Shown here piece after piece: positions 33,499 to 42,247 of a stretch of DNA of 64,000 bases; position 1 is the first letter of the stretch, and the number at the start of each line of letters is the position of its first letter. Origin of the DNA: Thermococcus paralvinellae (GTDB lineage: Archaea; Methanobacteriota_B; Thermococci; Thermococcales; Thermococcaceae). The stretch lies in the NCBI RefSeq assembly GCF_000517445.1, contig NZ_CP006965.1, forward strand, positions 620,001-684,000. The letters run 5' to 3'. The notes under the pieces were generated by a model. The model made no database searches, was not told the DNA's origin, and saw only the letters and a program-made list of their open reading frames with translations. The position numbers and the translations under genes were made by a program.

Positions 33499-35067
33499 AT
33501 GTTTGGAAATTTGGGTATACTTTGGAAGCTTGAAGACGGTTCTCACGTCCTAACATCTTTGGATTATCCTCATGACATTATTATTTTGAACAAGTCTGTT
33601 AAGATATATCATAACAAAACTCTTTCCAATGTAAACTACCCTGAGAGATTCATATTCACGAACAATCGATATGAAACTGGGCTAGAATCGATATATATCT
33701 CCAAAAATCCAAAATTAGTCGTAGCCTTTGAAGGTGTTGCAGATTTTGAAATGATATTTGATGAGATTCTCATTAGTCTAAACGATAGTAACATAGATAG
33801 TAACATGCTTAGCCTCCTAAAGAATAGTGAGGGAGTTTTCTCTGTAGTTGGATATTACAAAAAGGGAGAAGATGAGAGGATATTTGCCTTTTCTAACTAT
33901 CGCCAAATCTATGTAGATAAGGGCATCATAACAACCATTAAAATACCCAAAGCAAGTTACATTTTGTCCACTAACTCCTTGATAACATGGAGTCCAAACG
34001 AGTTTTTAGGTGTAACTAAGAAAACACCTGAAGGGTCAACTGAAATACCCACATACAAACATTTCATGCTGGAAGAAATTCATGAAACTCCATACATCCT
34101 TAGGCGTCTTCACGCACTTAGCAGAGACAGGAGAATTAAGGAATCGGCAGTTTTGCTTCAAAATGCTGAAAAAACTTATGTAATAGGTAATGGCTCCTCA
34201 TTAAATGCTGGTTTTGTACTTCCATATTTGCTTCAAGATTTTGATATTGTTCCAATGTCATCACTCGAGTTCATGTTATACAAGCTCGATAAAGTGAGCA
34301 AGGACGACTTAATAATAGCAATAACTCAATCAGGAAACACTTGGGGCGTGGTAGAGGCTTTGAAAAAACTAAGGGCATCACAAGTTAAGATAGTTTCTAT
34401 TACAAACAATCCATTTGGTCGTGTTTCTAAGTATTCTGATGTAATTTTACCAGTTTTAGCAGGTCCTGAGCTTGCAATACCTGCAACAAAAACATTTGCT
34501 GGAACCTTAGGGGTTCTGTATCTGTTATCTTCATCTTTGCTCTCTGATTTATCAAAGGAGCACACATTACTTAAGACTGCAGAGACACTTGAGAGTTCAA
34601 TTTTAGTCTATAACAACAAGGCGAGAACTATTGCAGAGAAACTTCATAGCCCTTCTGGAGGTTACATAATATCAGCTGGATTAACCTTTCCTATAGCAAT
34701 TGAAGGGGCTCTCAAACTTAAGGAAACTGCTTATTCTCATGCTGAAGCGATTGAGCTTGAAGAATATCTCCATGGACCTAGTGCTGCCCTTTCCCAGGAA
34801 ATGTATGCTATCCTTATCCTTCCAGTTGAAAATCTAGCAAGAGAAAGGATACTCAAGAAATTTGACAAATTTGGCATAGGTAACCAAGTCATAATTGGCA
34901 ATCTAGGTGACTTCAAAGATGAAAATGTTGTTCAAATTAATGCAGATGGCATATCCTATCTATTCCATGTAACCCTATTTCTACAGTTCCTTGCATACTG
35001 GTTTGGAGTTTATAGAAAAACTCCTATAGATGCTCCTAGAGGTCTTTCGAAGGTTGTTTCCACATGA
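33499..35067 (+). CDS. GlmS-like SIS protein with degenerate glutaminase domain (probable glucosamine-6-phosphate deaminase)
   Basis: This 522-aa protein has the build of GlmS. The N-terminal 190 residues resemble a class II glutaminase, but the catalytic Cys after Met is Phe (MFGNLG). The linker YKHFMLEEIHETP follows, then two SIS domains: GNGSSLN, TQSGNTWGVVEAL, ATKTFAGTL, EGALKLKETAYSHAEA, EEYLHGP and the C-terminal DAPRGLSKVV. Without glutamine hydrolysis the enzyme should work in the catabolic direction, as archaeal GlmD does, turning glucosamine-6-phosphate into fructose-6-phosphate and ammonia. It sits between HPr and NagA. Confidence 0.82.
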   Translation: MFGNLGILWKLEDGSHVLTSLDYPHDIIILNKSVKIYHNKTLSNVNYPERFIFTNNRYETGLESIYISKNPKLVVAFEGVADFEMIFDEILISLNDSNIDSNMLSLLKNSEGVFSVVGYYKKGEDERIFAFSNYRQIYVDKGIITTIKIPKASYILSTNSLITWSPNEFLGVTKKTPEGSTEIPTYKHFMLEEIHETPYILRRLHALSRDRRIKESAVLLQNAEKTYVIGNGSSLNAGFVLPYLLQDFDIVPMSSLEFMLYKLDKVSKDDLIIAITQSGNTWGVVEALKKLRASQVKIVSITNNPFGRVSKYSDVILPVLAGPELAIPATKTFAGTLGVLYLLSSSLLSDLSKEHTLLKTAETLESSILVYNNKARTIAEKLHSPSGGYIISAGLTFPIAIEGALKLKETAYSHAEAIELEEYLHGPSAALSQEMYAILILPVENLARERILKKFDKFGIGNQVIIGNLGDFKDENVVQINADGISYLFHVTLFLQFLAYWFGVYRKTPIDAPRGLSKVVST

Positions 35068-35079
35068 GGAGGTGTTAAT

Positions 35080-35817
35080 ATGGATGTTATGGAGAAAGCA
35101 TTTAGTATTGTATCAGCCCTATTAGAAAGAGTGAAAAACGAAGAAAGGAAGAATATCAAAAAGGCTGCCAAAACTCTGGCGGAATCACTTAAACGTGATG
35201 GCATTCTACACATAATTGGAGCAGGACACTCAGCAATCATTGGAGAGGAACTAGCTTATAGGGCTGGAGGCCTTGTTCCGGTCAATCCTATAATAAATAC
35301 GGATATCAACGTTTATCATGGAGCTCTTAAATCAACAGAAATGGAACATTTAGAGGGATATGCAGAAGTCATATTGAAGTCAATGAACGTCCAAAAGGAG
35401 GACGTTGTTTTGATCGTATCCAACTCTGGGGTCAATCAATTCCCAGTGGAAGCTGCCATTAAGGCAAAGTCTCTTGGATGTCCTGTAATAGCAATAACTT
35501 CGGTAGAATACTCAAAGAGCTTAGCACCAAGAAACAAATATAACAAACACCTATTTGAAGTTGCTGATGTTGTTATAGACAACAAAGTACCCAGAGGGGA
35601 TGCGGCATTAAAGATCCCGGGATTTGACATGAAAGTCTTCCCAGTGTCTACAATCGTAGTAGCTTTTATAGCTCAGACTCTTGTTGCAGAAGCAATTAAA
35701 ATACTTGTCGAAGAGGAAATAGAACCTCCAGTATTTTTAAGTGCACATTTACCAGGTGCTCAGGAACATAACATCAAGGTTATCGGGAAGTATAAATCAC
35801 GTTTGAAGTATCTTTAA
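35080..35817 (+). CDS. SIS-domain phosphosugar-binding protein (UPF0309-like)
   Basis: This 245-aa protein has one SIS domain: IIGAGHSAIIGEELAYRAGG near residues 44-63, IVSNSGVNQFPVEAA near 109-123 and PVIAITSVEYSKSLAPRN near 130-147. Size and the C-terminal PPVFLSAHLPGAQEHN tail suggest the UPF0309 group, related to MurNAc-6-phosphate etherase and sugar isomerases. Its reaction is unknown; position between the deaminase-like SIS protein and NagA places it in amino-sugar catabolism. ATG at 35080 follows AGGAGGTG. Confidence 0.75.
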   Translation: MDVMEKAFSIVSALLERVKNEERKNIKKAAKTLAESLKRDGILHIIGAGHSAIIGEELAYRAGGLVPVNPIINTDINVYHGALKSTEMEHLEGYAEVILKSMNVQKEDVVLIVSNSGVNQFPVEAAIKAKSLGCPVIAITSVEYSKSLAPRNKYNKHLFEVADVVIDNKVPRGDAALKIPGFDMKVFPVSTIVVAFIAQTLVAEAIKILVEEEIEPPVFLSAHLPGAQEHNIKVIGKYKSRLKYL

Positions 35818-35837
35818 AGTTTTGCAAGGTGAGATAT

Positions 35838-37004
35838 ATGGGAAAGTCAATCCTAACAAATGTGAGAATAATAACACCATTTGAGGAAATTTTCCCAGGA
35901 ACAATTGAAATTGAAAATGGAGTTATAAAGAGAGTTTATGCAGGGAAAAACCCTATAGGTGAGAATTTAGAGGGAAAAATCATTGTTCCTGGATTCATTG
36001 ACATACATACTCATGGAATAGCGGGACTGGACATCACTTACAGTTCTATGAACGGGTCAGAGGACAATGTTGAAGAGACATTGCTTAAGATGAGTGAAAA
36101 ATATTTGAGTCATGGAGTTACTCGGTTTCTCCCTACTACCGTAACTGCGTCACATGAAGTCCTTTTAATTGCCTCTAGAGGAGTGAAAAATGCAATCGCG
36201 TATCAGAAGAAATCTTGCATAGGAGCAATAATTGAAGGGCTTCATCTGGAGGGACCTTATATAAGCAAAGAAAAAAAAGGAGCTCAAAATCCAGAATTTA
36301 TTAGATTACCAAGCATTAAGGAACTCAAAGAGTACTGGGAAGCGTCAGGAGGAAATATAAAAACGATAACCATAGCTCCTGAGCTTGAAGGTTCTGTGGA
36401 GTTTATAAGCTATGCACGGAACCTTGGTATATACATTTCATTAGGACATACAAATGCAACATATGAGAAGACAAAAGCTGCTATTTACGCAGGAGCAAAT
36501 AGGGCTACTCACCTTTACAATGCAATGAGACCGATTAACCATAGAGAACCAGGAGTTATAATTGCTGTTTTAGAAAGTCCTCAAGTTTATCTGGAGATTA
36601 TAACCGACCTAATACACATTTTACCTCAGATAATAAACTTTACAATAGGACACGCTGGAATTGAGAGAATTGTGACGATAACAGATTCAATAATTGCAAC
36701 AGATCTACCGGATGGGGAGTATTCCTTAGGAGGACTAAAAGTTATTGTTAAAGACGGCATATGCAGATTAGAGGATGGAACTTTAGCAGGGAGTACTTTA
36801 ACAATGGACAATGCCTTGAGAAATCTCGTTAGCATCGGTATTCCTCTAAAAGATGCTGTTAGGACTATGACATATAATCCAGCAAGAGCAGTGGGACTCT
36901 ATAAGGTAGGTGCAATATTGCCTAGTTATTCCGCAGACTTGGTAATCATGGATGAAGAACTGAACATTGAGGCGATATACGTGAGAGGAGAACAAGCTAT
37001 ATAG
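35838..37004 (+). CDS. nagA: N-acetylglucosamine-6-phosphate deacetylase
   Basis: This 388-aa amidohydrolase has the metal motif GFIDIHTHGIAGLD (about residues 51-64), GLHLEGPYIS with its metal-ligand glutamate near 137, GHTNATY near 202, ATHLYNAMRP near 222-231, and TDSI(I)ATDLPDG with the catalytic aspartate. It removes acetate from GlcNAc-6-phosphate. It is last in the ptsH operon. ATG at 35838 follows AGGTGA; GTG at 35829 overlaps that site. Confidence 0.93.
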   Translation: MGKSILTNVRIITPFEEIFPGTIEIENGVIKRVYAGKNPIGENLEGKIIVPGFIDIHTHGIAGLDITYSSMNGSEDNVEETLLKMSEKYLSHGVTRFLPTTVTASHEVLLIASRGVKNAIAYQKKSCIGAIIEGLHLEGPYISKEKKGAQNPEFIRLPSIKELKEYWEASGGNIKTITIAPELEGSVEFISYARNLGIYISLGHTNATYEKTKAAIYAGANRATHLYNAMRPINHREPGVIIAVLESPQVYLEIITDLIHILPQIINFTIGHAGIERIVTITDSIIATDLPDGEYSLGGLKVIVKDGICRLEDGTLAGSTLTMDNALRNLVSIGIPLKDAVRTMTYNPARAVGLYKVGAILPSYSADLVIMDEELNIEAIYVRGEQAI

Positions 37005-37050
37005 TTTAACTTCGTTCTTCTGTTTTTACTTATACCTCAAAACTTATGAA

Positions 37051-37854
37051 TCAAATTTTTAAAAACTCCCATCCTCTTTTATGTACCTCAATCCCCTCTG
37101 TTTTTACATTTAGCCTCTTGATTTCTCCTTTTAGTCGCTTTACGAATCTCCAAAACTTTTCATCATTAACCATAATTTCATAGCTTTCTGGATAGTTATC
37201 TCTCAAAATCCGCTGGAACTCTTTTCCACTTGCTCTTAAGTTTAATACCTCAAAGAAAAAGTAGTCTGCAAAGGATTTTGTTTCCCTAACAATTGCTTCA
37301 ACATCTGTAACCTCTGGAATTATGGGACTTATAAAAGCGTATGTTTTTATCCCTTCTTCATGGAGAACTTTTAGAGCATTAATCCTTGCTCTCTGAATTG
37401 GAGCTAAAGGCTCAAAAAGCTTCTTTTCTTTTCCTTCAAAGCTGTTAACTGTCAAGCCAACTTTAATGTTCTTAAACTGCCTAAAAATATCAATGTCTCT
37501 AGTAACAAGAGGGGACTTTGTAAGGATGCTTAAGTTTATTCGCTTGCTCATATTTTGTAAAATCTTTCGTGTTAGTTTCATTTTTGCTTCAATTGGCTGA
37601 TAAGAATCAGAAATGCTTGACATTACAACTTCTCCCTCTACATACTTTCTTGAAAGCTCTGGAGCGTTGACTTTTACTTCAACCCAGGTTCCCCACTCTC
37701 CGTAAGGCTTCCACTTGCAGATAAACTTTGCATAACAGTATTTACAGGCAAATTGACACCCAACGTATTGGTTAATAACATAATCAACGCTAGGAATTCT
37801 GCTTTTTGTGTAGATGCTTTTGACTCTTGTTTCTATTATCCTCACACGCACCAC
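37051..37854 (-). CDS. Radical SAM protein, spore-photoproduct-lyase-like (SplB) type
   Basis: This 267-aa protein has a CxxxCxxC motif, CQFACKYCYAKF near residues 33-44, after NQYVGCQF, which marks the SPL-type radical SAM group. It lacks the extra C-terminal cysteine region of true spore photoproduct lyase. Substrate unknown. The start is uncertain: GTG codons occur at 37854 and within the next four codons, with no ATG; a TATA-like ATATTTAAG just upstream suggests a leaderless message. Confidence 0.78.
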   Translation of the reverse strand: MVRVRIIETRVKSIYTKSRIPSVDYVINQYVGCQFACKYCYAKFICKWKPYGEWGTWVEVKVNAPELSRKYVEGEVVMSSISDSYQPIEAKMKLTRKILQNMSKRINLSILTKSPLVTRDIDIFRQFKNIKVGLTVNSFEGKEKKLFEPLAPIQRARINALKVLHEEGIKTYAFISPIIPEVTDVEAIVRETKSFADYFFFEVLNLRASGKEFQRILRDNYPESYEIMVNDEKFWRFVKRLKGEIKRLNVKTEGIEVHKRGWEFLKI

Positions 37855-37896
37855 AAACTTAAATATTCATAGAGGATTAATACATTTTTGATACAG

Positions 37897-38652
37897 ATGT
37901 TTAACAGTCAAATTTATTCCTCTAGACGCTTTTGGGAAGTGGATTTTGTAAGAGGACTTGGAATCATAATGATGGTTATTTCGAACTTTATCACCGATTT
38001 GCAGTATTTTCTCAATTATTCAGAGCATCAGATGTTTTGGAGAATTTTTGCCTATACAACAGCATCGATATTTGTCTTTATTTCTGGGCTATCATTTTGG
38101 ATAAGCTATTCACGAAGCATAAAGAAAAACCCAAGACCGTATAAGAAGTACTTGAAGAGATTTGCAAAGCTCTTTGGATTGGGCATTCTTATAACAATCA
38201 CAACAAAGGTTCTCCTAAGTTCTGGAACGATATACTTTGGAGTTCTTCACTTCCTTGGAGTTGCTAGTTTGTTGGCAATCCCCTTTTATCGCTTTAGAGA
38301 GAAGAACATCTTTTTTGCAGTATTCTTTTTGTTGGGAAGTCTAATTGTCTCTAGAATAACTGTTAACTCTCTCCTCCTGCTCCCTATAGGCATAACACCC
38401 TCTGAATTTTTCACGCTTGATTACTTTCCAATATTTCCTTGGTTTGGCGTTTATTTGCTCGGCATGACTATAGGTTCTCTTCTCTATCCAGATGGGACAA
38501 GAAGATTTAGCTTGAACTTTCCAAAGATGATGCCAGTTGAGTTCATATGTTTAGCTGGTAGACATACATTAAAGATTTATCTCGTTCATCAGCCAGTTCT
38601 TGTGGGATTATTACTGCTAATTTACGGCTCCTTGCCAAATTTAAGTCTGTGA
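37897..38652 (+). CDS. DUF1624 / heparan-alpha-glucosaminide N-acetyltransferase-like membrane protein
   Basis: This 251-aa polytopic protein has about seven helices. The N-terminal RFWEVDFVRGLGIIMMVISNF matches the start of the HGSNAT/DUF1624 acyltransferase fold, and HFLGVASLLAIPF, DYFPIFPWFGVYLLG and AGRHTLKIYLVHQPVL are further family motifs. It may acylate a sugar or polymer across the membrane; the substrate is unknown. I prefer ATG 37897 over TTG 37888. It is followed nine bases later by an NfeD-like gene. Confidence 0.75.
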   Translation: MFNSQIYSSRRFWEVDFVRGLGIIMMVISNFITDLQYFLNYSEHQMFWRIFAYTTASIFVFISGLSFWISYSRSIKKNPRPYKKYLKRFAKLFGLGILITITTKVLLSSGTIYFGVLHFLGVASLLAIPFYRFREKNIFFAVFFLLGSLIVSRITVNSLLLLPIGITPSEFFTLDYFPIFPWFGVYLLGMTIGSLLYPDGTRRFSLNFPKMMPVEFICLAGRHTLKIYLVHQPVLVGLLLLIYGSLPNLSL

Positions 38653-38661
38653 GGTGGTTAA

Positions 38662-39057
38662 ATGAAACTAAAAGAGATGCTAAAAGACATGTTAAAACTT
38701 GTACTTTTGATGATGGACGAGATTATAGCTGGGATATTTTTGTTTGTAATCCTTCCATCCGCGGGGATTAGAGTCCCTTTAGCATTATCCGTTACTGTTA
38801 TAGCGCTTCTCATCATAAAGGATATCGCAATAGTGCCATCTTTCGGACAGATTTTAAGGAAAAAGGCAGAGGTAGGTATCGAAGCATTAGTGGGAAAGGA
38901 AGCGCTTGTTGTTGAGGATTTAACTCCTGAAGGGGTTGTGAAAATAGGAAATGAATACTGGAAAGCAGAATGCATAAACGGAAATGCAAAAGCTGGAGGG
39001 AAGGTAAAAGTTGTGGGGGCTAAAGGTTTAAAGCTTCTCGTGGAATGCCGAGAGTAG
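38662..39057 (+). CDS. NfeD-like membrane protein with OB-fold domain
   Basis: This 131-aa protein has two membrane segments (about residues 8-30 and 35-55) followed by a soluble beta-barrel (VGKEALVVEDLTPEGVVKIGNEYWKAEC...GGKVKVVGAKGLKLLVE), the NfeD C-terminal OB fold. NfeD proteins often partner stomatins, but none is adjacent here. GAGGTGG precedes the ATG. Its last 38 bases overlap the convergent gene. Confidence 0.78.
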   Translation: MKLKEMLKDMLKLVLLMMDEIIAGIFLFVILPSAGIRVPLALSVTVIALLIIKDIAIVPSFGQILRKKAEVGIEALVGKEALVVEDLTPEGVVKIGNEYWKAECINGNAKAGGKVKVVGAKGLKLLVECRE

Positions 39058-39463
39058 CTAATACTTGAGCGATCTCTTCTGGATTGTTAGTTGAAAATGA
39101 GACGTTCCATCGTTTTGTGTTCAACACAACACAGCCTTTTGCGGGCATATTGAAGTGAATGAATCCAGAGCAACTCATCCATCCCTCGTGCACTTCAAAG
39201 CTCATAATATCCTCAAGCTTTACTGTTTTACGTATTATCAATCCTAATGCTCCCCTAATTTTGATTTCTCTATCGTCAATTTGGATTCTCATGTAAGAGA
39301 TATCAATTGTTAATGGAAGAACAAGCGCACCAATAGCAAGCGGAATTCTAATGTCTTCCCCGGCCTGATAAGTAGCCCAAACACCAATGAGAAGTGAAAT
39401 CATGGCCGGAATAAAAATTAGCAAGGGAATCCACTTACTTGATACCTTTTCTTCATAGAGCAT
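39020..39463 (-). CDS. Membrane protein of unknown function with PH-like domain
   Basis: This 147-aa protein has two hydrophobic segments (about 12-30 and 38-58), followed by a beta-rich stretch (IDDREIKIRGALGLIIRKTVKLEDIMSFEV) resembling the PH-like domain of membrane proteins such as the DUF304 group. ATG at 39463 has GGTGG upstream. The 3' end overlaps the NfeD-like gene by 38 bases on the opposite strand. Confidence 0.62.
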   Translation of the reverse strand: MLYEEKVSSKWIPLLIFIPAMISLLIGVWATYQAGEDIRIPLAIGALVLPLTIDISYMRIQIDDREIKIRGALGLIIRKTVKLEDIMSFEVHEGWMSCSGFIHFNMPAKGCVVLNTKRWNVSFSTNNPEEIAQVLATLGIPREALNL

Positions 39464-39557
39464 TTTACCACCCATTAATGAAAAAGTTTTCATGAATTTA
39501 AATATTATCACCGCAATAGTTTTATCCATTCATGCTAAATCAGTTTCAGGTGATTTT

Positions 39558-39992
39558 ATGGTCAAGAAGATGCCTCTAGATAGGTTAACAGATGATGATA
39601 TCCGAGAAATTCTCACAAAATACAAGCGAATTGCCTTAGTTGGGGCTTCTCCAAAGCCTGAAAGAGACGCAAACACTGTCATGCGCTATCTTCTAGAACA
39701 TGGCTATGATGTGATACCAGTCAATCCAAAATATGAGGAAGTGCTTGGAAGAAAATGCTATCCTTCAGTGCTTGATATTCCAGGGGATATTGACATTGTT
39801 GATATATTTGTAAGACCAGAATTCACTGAAGAGATCGTTGACCAAGCAATAAAGAAGGGAGCCAAGGTTGTATGGTTCCAATTCTACACCTATAACAGGA
39901 ACGCATTCAAAAAGGCAAAAGAAGCTGGGCTTACTGCAGTTGCTCATAGATGTATAAAGCAGGAACACGAGAGACTGTTTGGAGATTTGTAG
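39558..39992 (+). CDS. CoA-binding domain protein (YccU/YneT type)
   Basis: This 144-aa Rossmann-fold protein shows IALVGASPKPERDANTVMRYLLEHGYDVIPVNP (about residues 27-59) and VVWFQFYTYN...HRCIKQEHERL near the C-terminus, typical of small stand-alone CoA-binding proteins of unknown function. The family is related to the N-terminal part of succinyl-CoA synthetase alpha. ATG at 39558 follows AGGTGAT. Confidence 0.85.
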   Translation: MVKKMPLDRLTDDDIREILTKYKRIALVGASPKPERDANTVMRYLLEHGYDVIPVNPKYEEVLGRKCYPSVLDIPGDIDIVDIFVRPEFTEEIVDQAIKKGAKVVWFQFYTYNRNAFKKAKEAGLTAVAHRCIKQEHERLFGDL

Positions 39993-39998
39993 CTGGCA

Positions 39999-41093
39999 TT
40001 ATCCTCTAAATCTCAGCACATGAATGTCTCTAACTACTTTGTGTCTTTCCTCAAAGTCAGTATACTTTGCTAGGACTTCAAAGCCAAGTTTTTCCAACCA
40101 TCTTCTTTCTTTCCTGTATATCCTCCCATCTTTGAGCTTATATGCTGGAAATACAAATACAACTCTTCCATTCCTTTTGAGCACATCTCTAAAACTGTCG
40201 AAAACTTGATAGTAAAAGCGGTCAAGTTGATTTGCCATTTGTATGGCCTCTCCTCTTGTGAGATTATACTTGAGAGGCTTTCCCAACCAGGGTTCTGTAA
40301 CTATGGCATCAAACCTAGTTCTAAAGCAGCGTTTAAGCTTTCTAGCATCACACACTTCTAGGTGAGCGGTTTTTTTGACTCTAAATTCTTTCTTCAACCA
40401 CTTCAGATTCTCCTTTGCTCCTCTAATTGCCTTGGGATCTGAGTCGCTTCCATATGCATTTAGCCCTTGAAGAAGAAATTCTTGAACTATTGTTCCAATG
40501 CCACAAAAGGGATCTAAGAAATTTCCTTGTCTAACCTCTGTCAGATTAATCATTATCCTCGCTAATCTAGGAGGGATTGAGAAAATCGCTCTTTGAACTG
40601 GCCGATCAACATCAAGCTTTTTCAGTTCAAATGGGTCGGTAATTTTTATCGTCTCTCCTACCCAGAGTTTTTCTCCATAGATGAACATAAAATCCTTTGT
40701 CTCTGGGAATCCTTTTAGAATTAGTTCAGAGGGCATAGCATAGACCTTGGCTGGCTTAAAGAATTTAGCAGAACCTTCACTCTTGAAGGTTTTCTTTATT
40801 TGGCTTCCAAGCTTTCTCCAGAGCTTCCAGTCATCTTTCCCGTAGATGCTAACTGTAAAAAGCTTTGAATATGTAAGTTCTTGAATAGACTCTTCCCCTT
40901 CACCAACTATCTTCACAAGCTTCAGCGAACCGCCTAGCTTATGAAAGAGATGTTCAATCTTTTTGGAGCTTTCAAACACTATCCAGTTGTGAGAGCTTTC
41001 GATGATTTTAACTCTAAGCCCGAATCTATTAGTAAAGGCATGAAATTCAGCCTCACTAAGCTTGGGATTTTTCCCTAAGATTACTGCATACAT
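39999..41093 (-). CDS. TRM11-family SAM-dependent RNA methyltransferase
   Basis: This 364-aa protein has an N-terminal THUMP-like region (about residues 40-160) and a C-terminal Rossmann methyltransferase domain: PPRLARIMINLTEVRQGNFLDPFCGIGTIVQE near 178-208. Motif IV is EPWLG (in VTEPWLGKPL) instead of the D/NPPYG seen in the m2G10 enzyme. It probably methylates RNA, but the altered motif means the target may differ from G10. No ribosome site is evident before the ATG at 41093. Confidence 0.78.
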   Translation of the reverse strand: MYAVILGKNPKLSEAEFHAFTNRFGLRVKIIESSHNWIVFESSKKIEHLFHKLGGSLKLVKIVGEGEESIQELTYSKLFTVSIYGKDDWKLWRKLGSQIKKTFKSEGSAKFFKPAKVYAMPSELILKGFPETKDFMFIYGEKLWVGETIKITDPFELKKLDVDRPVQRAIFSIPPRLARIMINLTEVRQGNFLDPFCGIGTIVQEFLLQGLNAYGSDSDPKAIRGAKENLKWLKKEFRVKKTAHLEVCDARKLKRCFRTRFDAIVTEPWLGKPLKYNLTRGEAIQMANQLDRFYYQVFDSFRDVLKRNGRVVFVFPAYKLKDGRIYRKERRWLEKLGFEVLAKYTDFEERHKVVRDIHVLRFRG

Positions 41094-41190
41094 GGATTGA
41101 AGCTGGAGGTTACCATTTAAAAAGATTTGGCAACTGAAGATTAATAAAGACTAACATCTAAACGGAGATAAATCGAATTAGGTGATGTTC

Positions 41191-41592
41191 ATGCTTTATG
41201 AGATTGAAATCCGCACCAACAAGGAGTTTGAAATAATCGACATAACGCCAGAGATCCAAAAAATTGTGGAAGAAAGCAAGGTACAAGAAGGCATTGCAGT
41301 AGTTTTCACAAAACACACAACAACAGCTTTGATTGTAAATGAAAATGAAACAAGACTTCTCTCAGATATTGAGCTCCTACTTGAGAGCATTGCTCCAAAA
41401 GGAAAAGGATACAAGCATGATAAAATTGACAACAATGCCCATTCCCATCTGCGGGCAATCCTATTGAATCCAAGTGTTACAATTCCAGTTAAGGGCAGAA
41501 GACTGGAGCTGGGAACGTGGCAGAGTATTTTGTTTGTTGAGCTTGATGGTCCGAGGATTAGGAAAATTCTTGTTAAAATATGTGCCTGCTGA
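41191..41592 (+). CDS. YjbQ/UPF0047 family protein
   Basis: This 133-aa member of the UPF0047 family is annotated in bacteria as having secondary thiamine-phosphate synthase activity. Conserved features: VVFTKHTTTALIVNENE near residues 37-53, HDKIDNNAHSHLRAILL near 75-91, and LGTWQSILFVELDGPR near 108-123; the histidines form a metal-like site. ATG at 41191 is spaced properly from AGGTGAT; upstream GTG and ATG codons overlap that site. Confidence 0.88.
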   Translation: MLYEIEIRTNKEFEIIDITPEIQKIVEESKVQEGIAVVFTKHTTTALIVNENETRLLSDIELLLESIAPKGKGYKHDKIDNNAHSHLRAILLNPSVTIPVKGRRLELGTWQSILFVELDGPRIRKILVKICAC

Positions 41593-41783
41593 CCAAACTT
41601 TACCTGTGGTGGTGTTTGTATTTAGAAAAGTCCGAGATAACAAAATCTATCCTTCCCAACTTTGAGCTTAAGAGCTTTAGGTATTGGGTTGTTGGGGGAA
41701 ATATAGAGATCCTTTGATTTTTGCTCATTTCTAATCAAAACATCTATATGAAGTGAGCATCCAAATTGTTATTGGGAGCAATG

Positions 41784-42227
41784 ATGCCAGAAGACAAAGA
41801 TGTCGAGAAACTTGCGGAGGAGCTGAAGACATTAAGAAAAGCCATGAACGAATTAATGAAGAGCTTTGAGCTTGTGTCTCAATTAGCCCAGAACTATCTT
41901 AGACTAATAAACATTTACGCACAATATGGGGAGCTTAGCATTGATATTGTAATTCCAGAGATTAAGCATGATCCAATTGCGAGGGAGATAGTTAAGATAG
42001 TATTTGACCTTAAAAAAGCGAACATAAGTCAGATAGCAAGGGAGCTTAAGGCGAGACGTGGAAAAGGCTCGAGAAATACTGTTAGAGAGAAAGTTGAGCT
42101 TCTTTTGAAGCTCAATGTTTTCGAAGAAGTAGAAGGCGAGAAAGGAAAGTGCTACACGCTGAGAAAAGAAGTGATCAATAAGTGGTTTGATTTAATCGGA
42201 ATCCCAATTAGGTTTGAGCAAAGATAA
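41784..42227 (+). CDS. Winged-helix protein with N-terminal coiled coil
   Basis: This 147-aa protein has a helical N-terminus (residues 5-50), followed by a winged-helix domain (IVKIVFDLKKANISQIARELKARRGKGSRNTVREKVELLLKLNVFEEV) and a short tail. It is likely a transcriptional regulator; target unknown. A TATA-like CATCTATATG lies about 40 bases upstream. ATG at 41784 fits the GGGAG site better than the adjacent ATG at 41781. It probably starts the three-gene set ending at 43053. Confidence 0.65.
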   Translation: MPEDKDVEKLAEELKTLRKAMNELMKSFELVSQLAQNYLRLINIYAQYGELSIDIVIPEIKHDPIAREIVKIVFDLKKANISQIARELKARRGKGSRNTVREKVELLLKLNVFEEVEGEKGKCYTLRKEVINKWFDLIGIPIRFEQR

Positions 42228-42247
42228 TAATTATCGAGGTGATTGAG

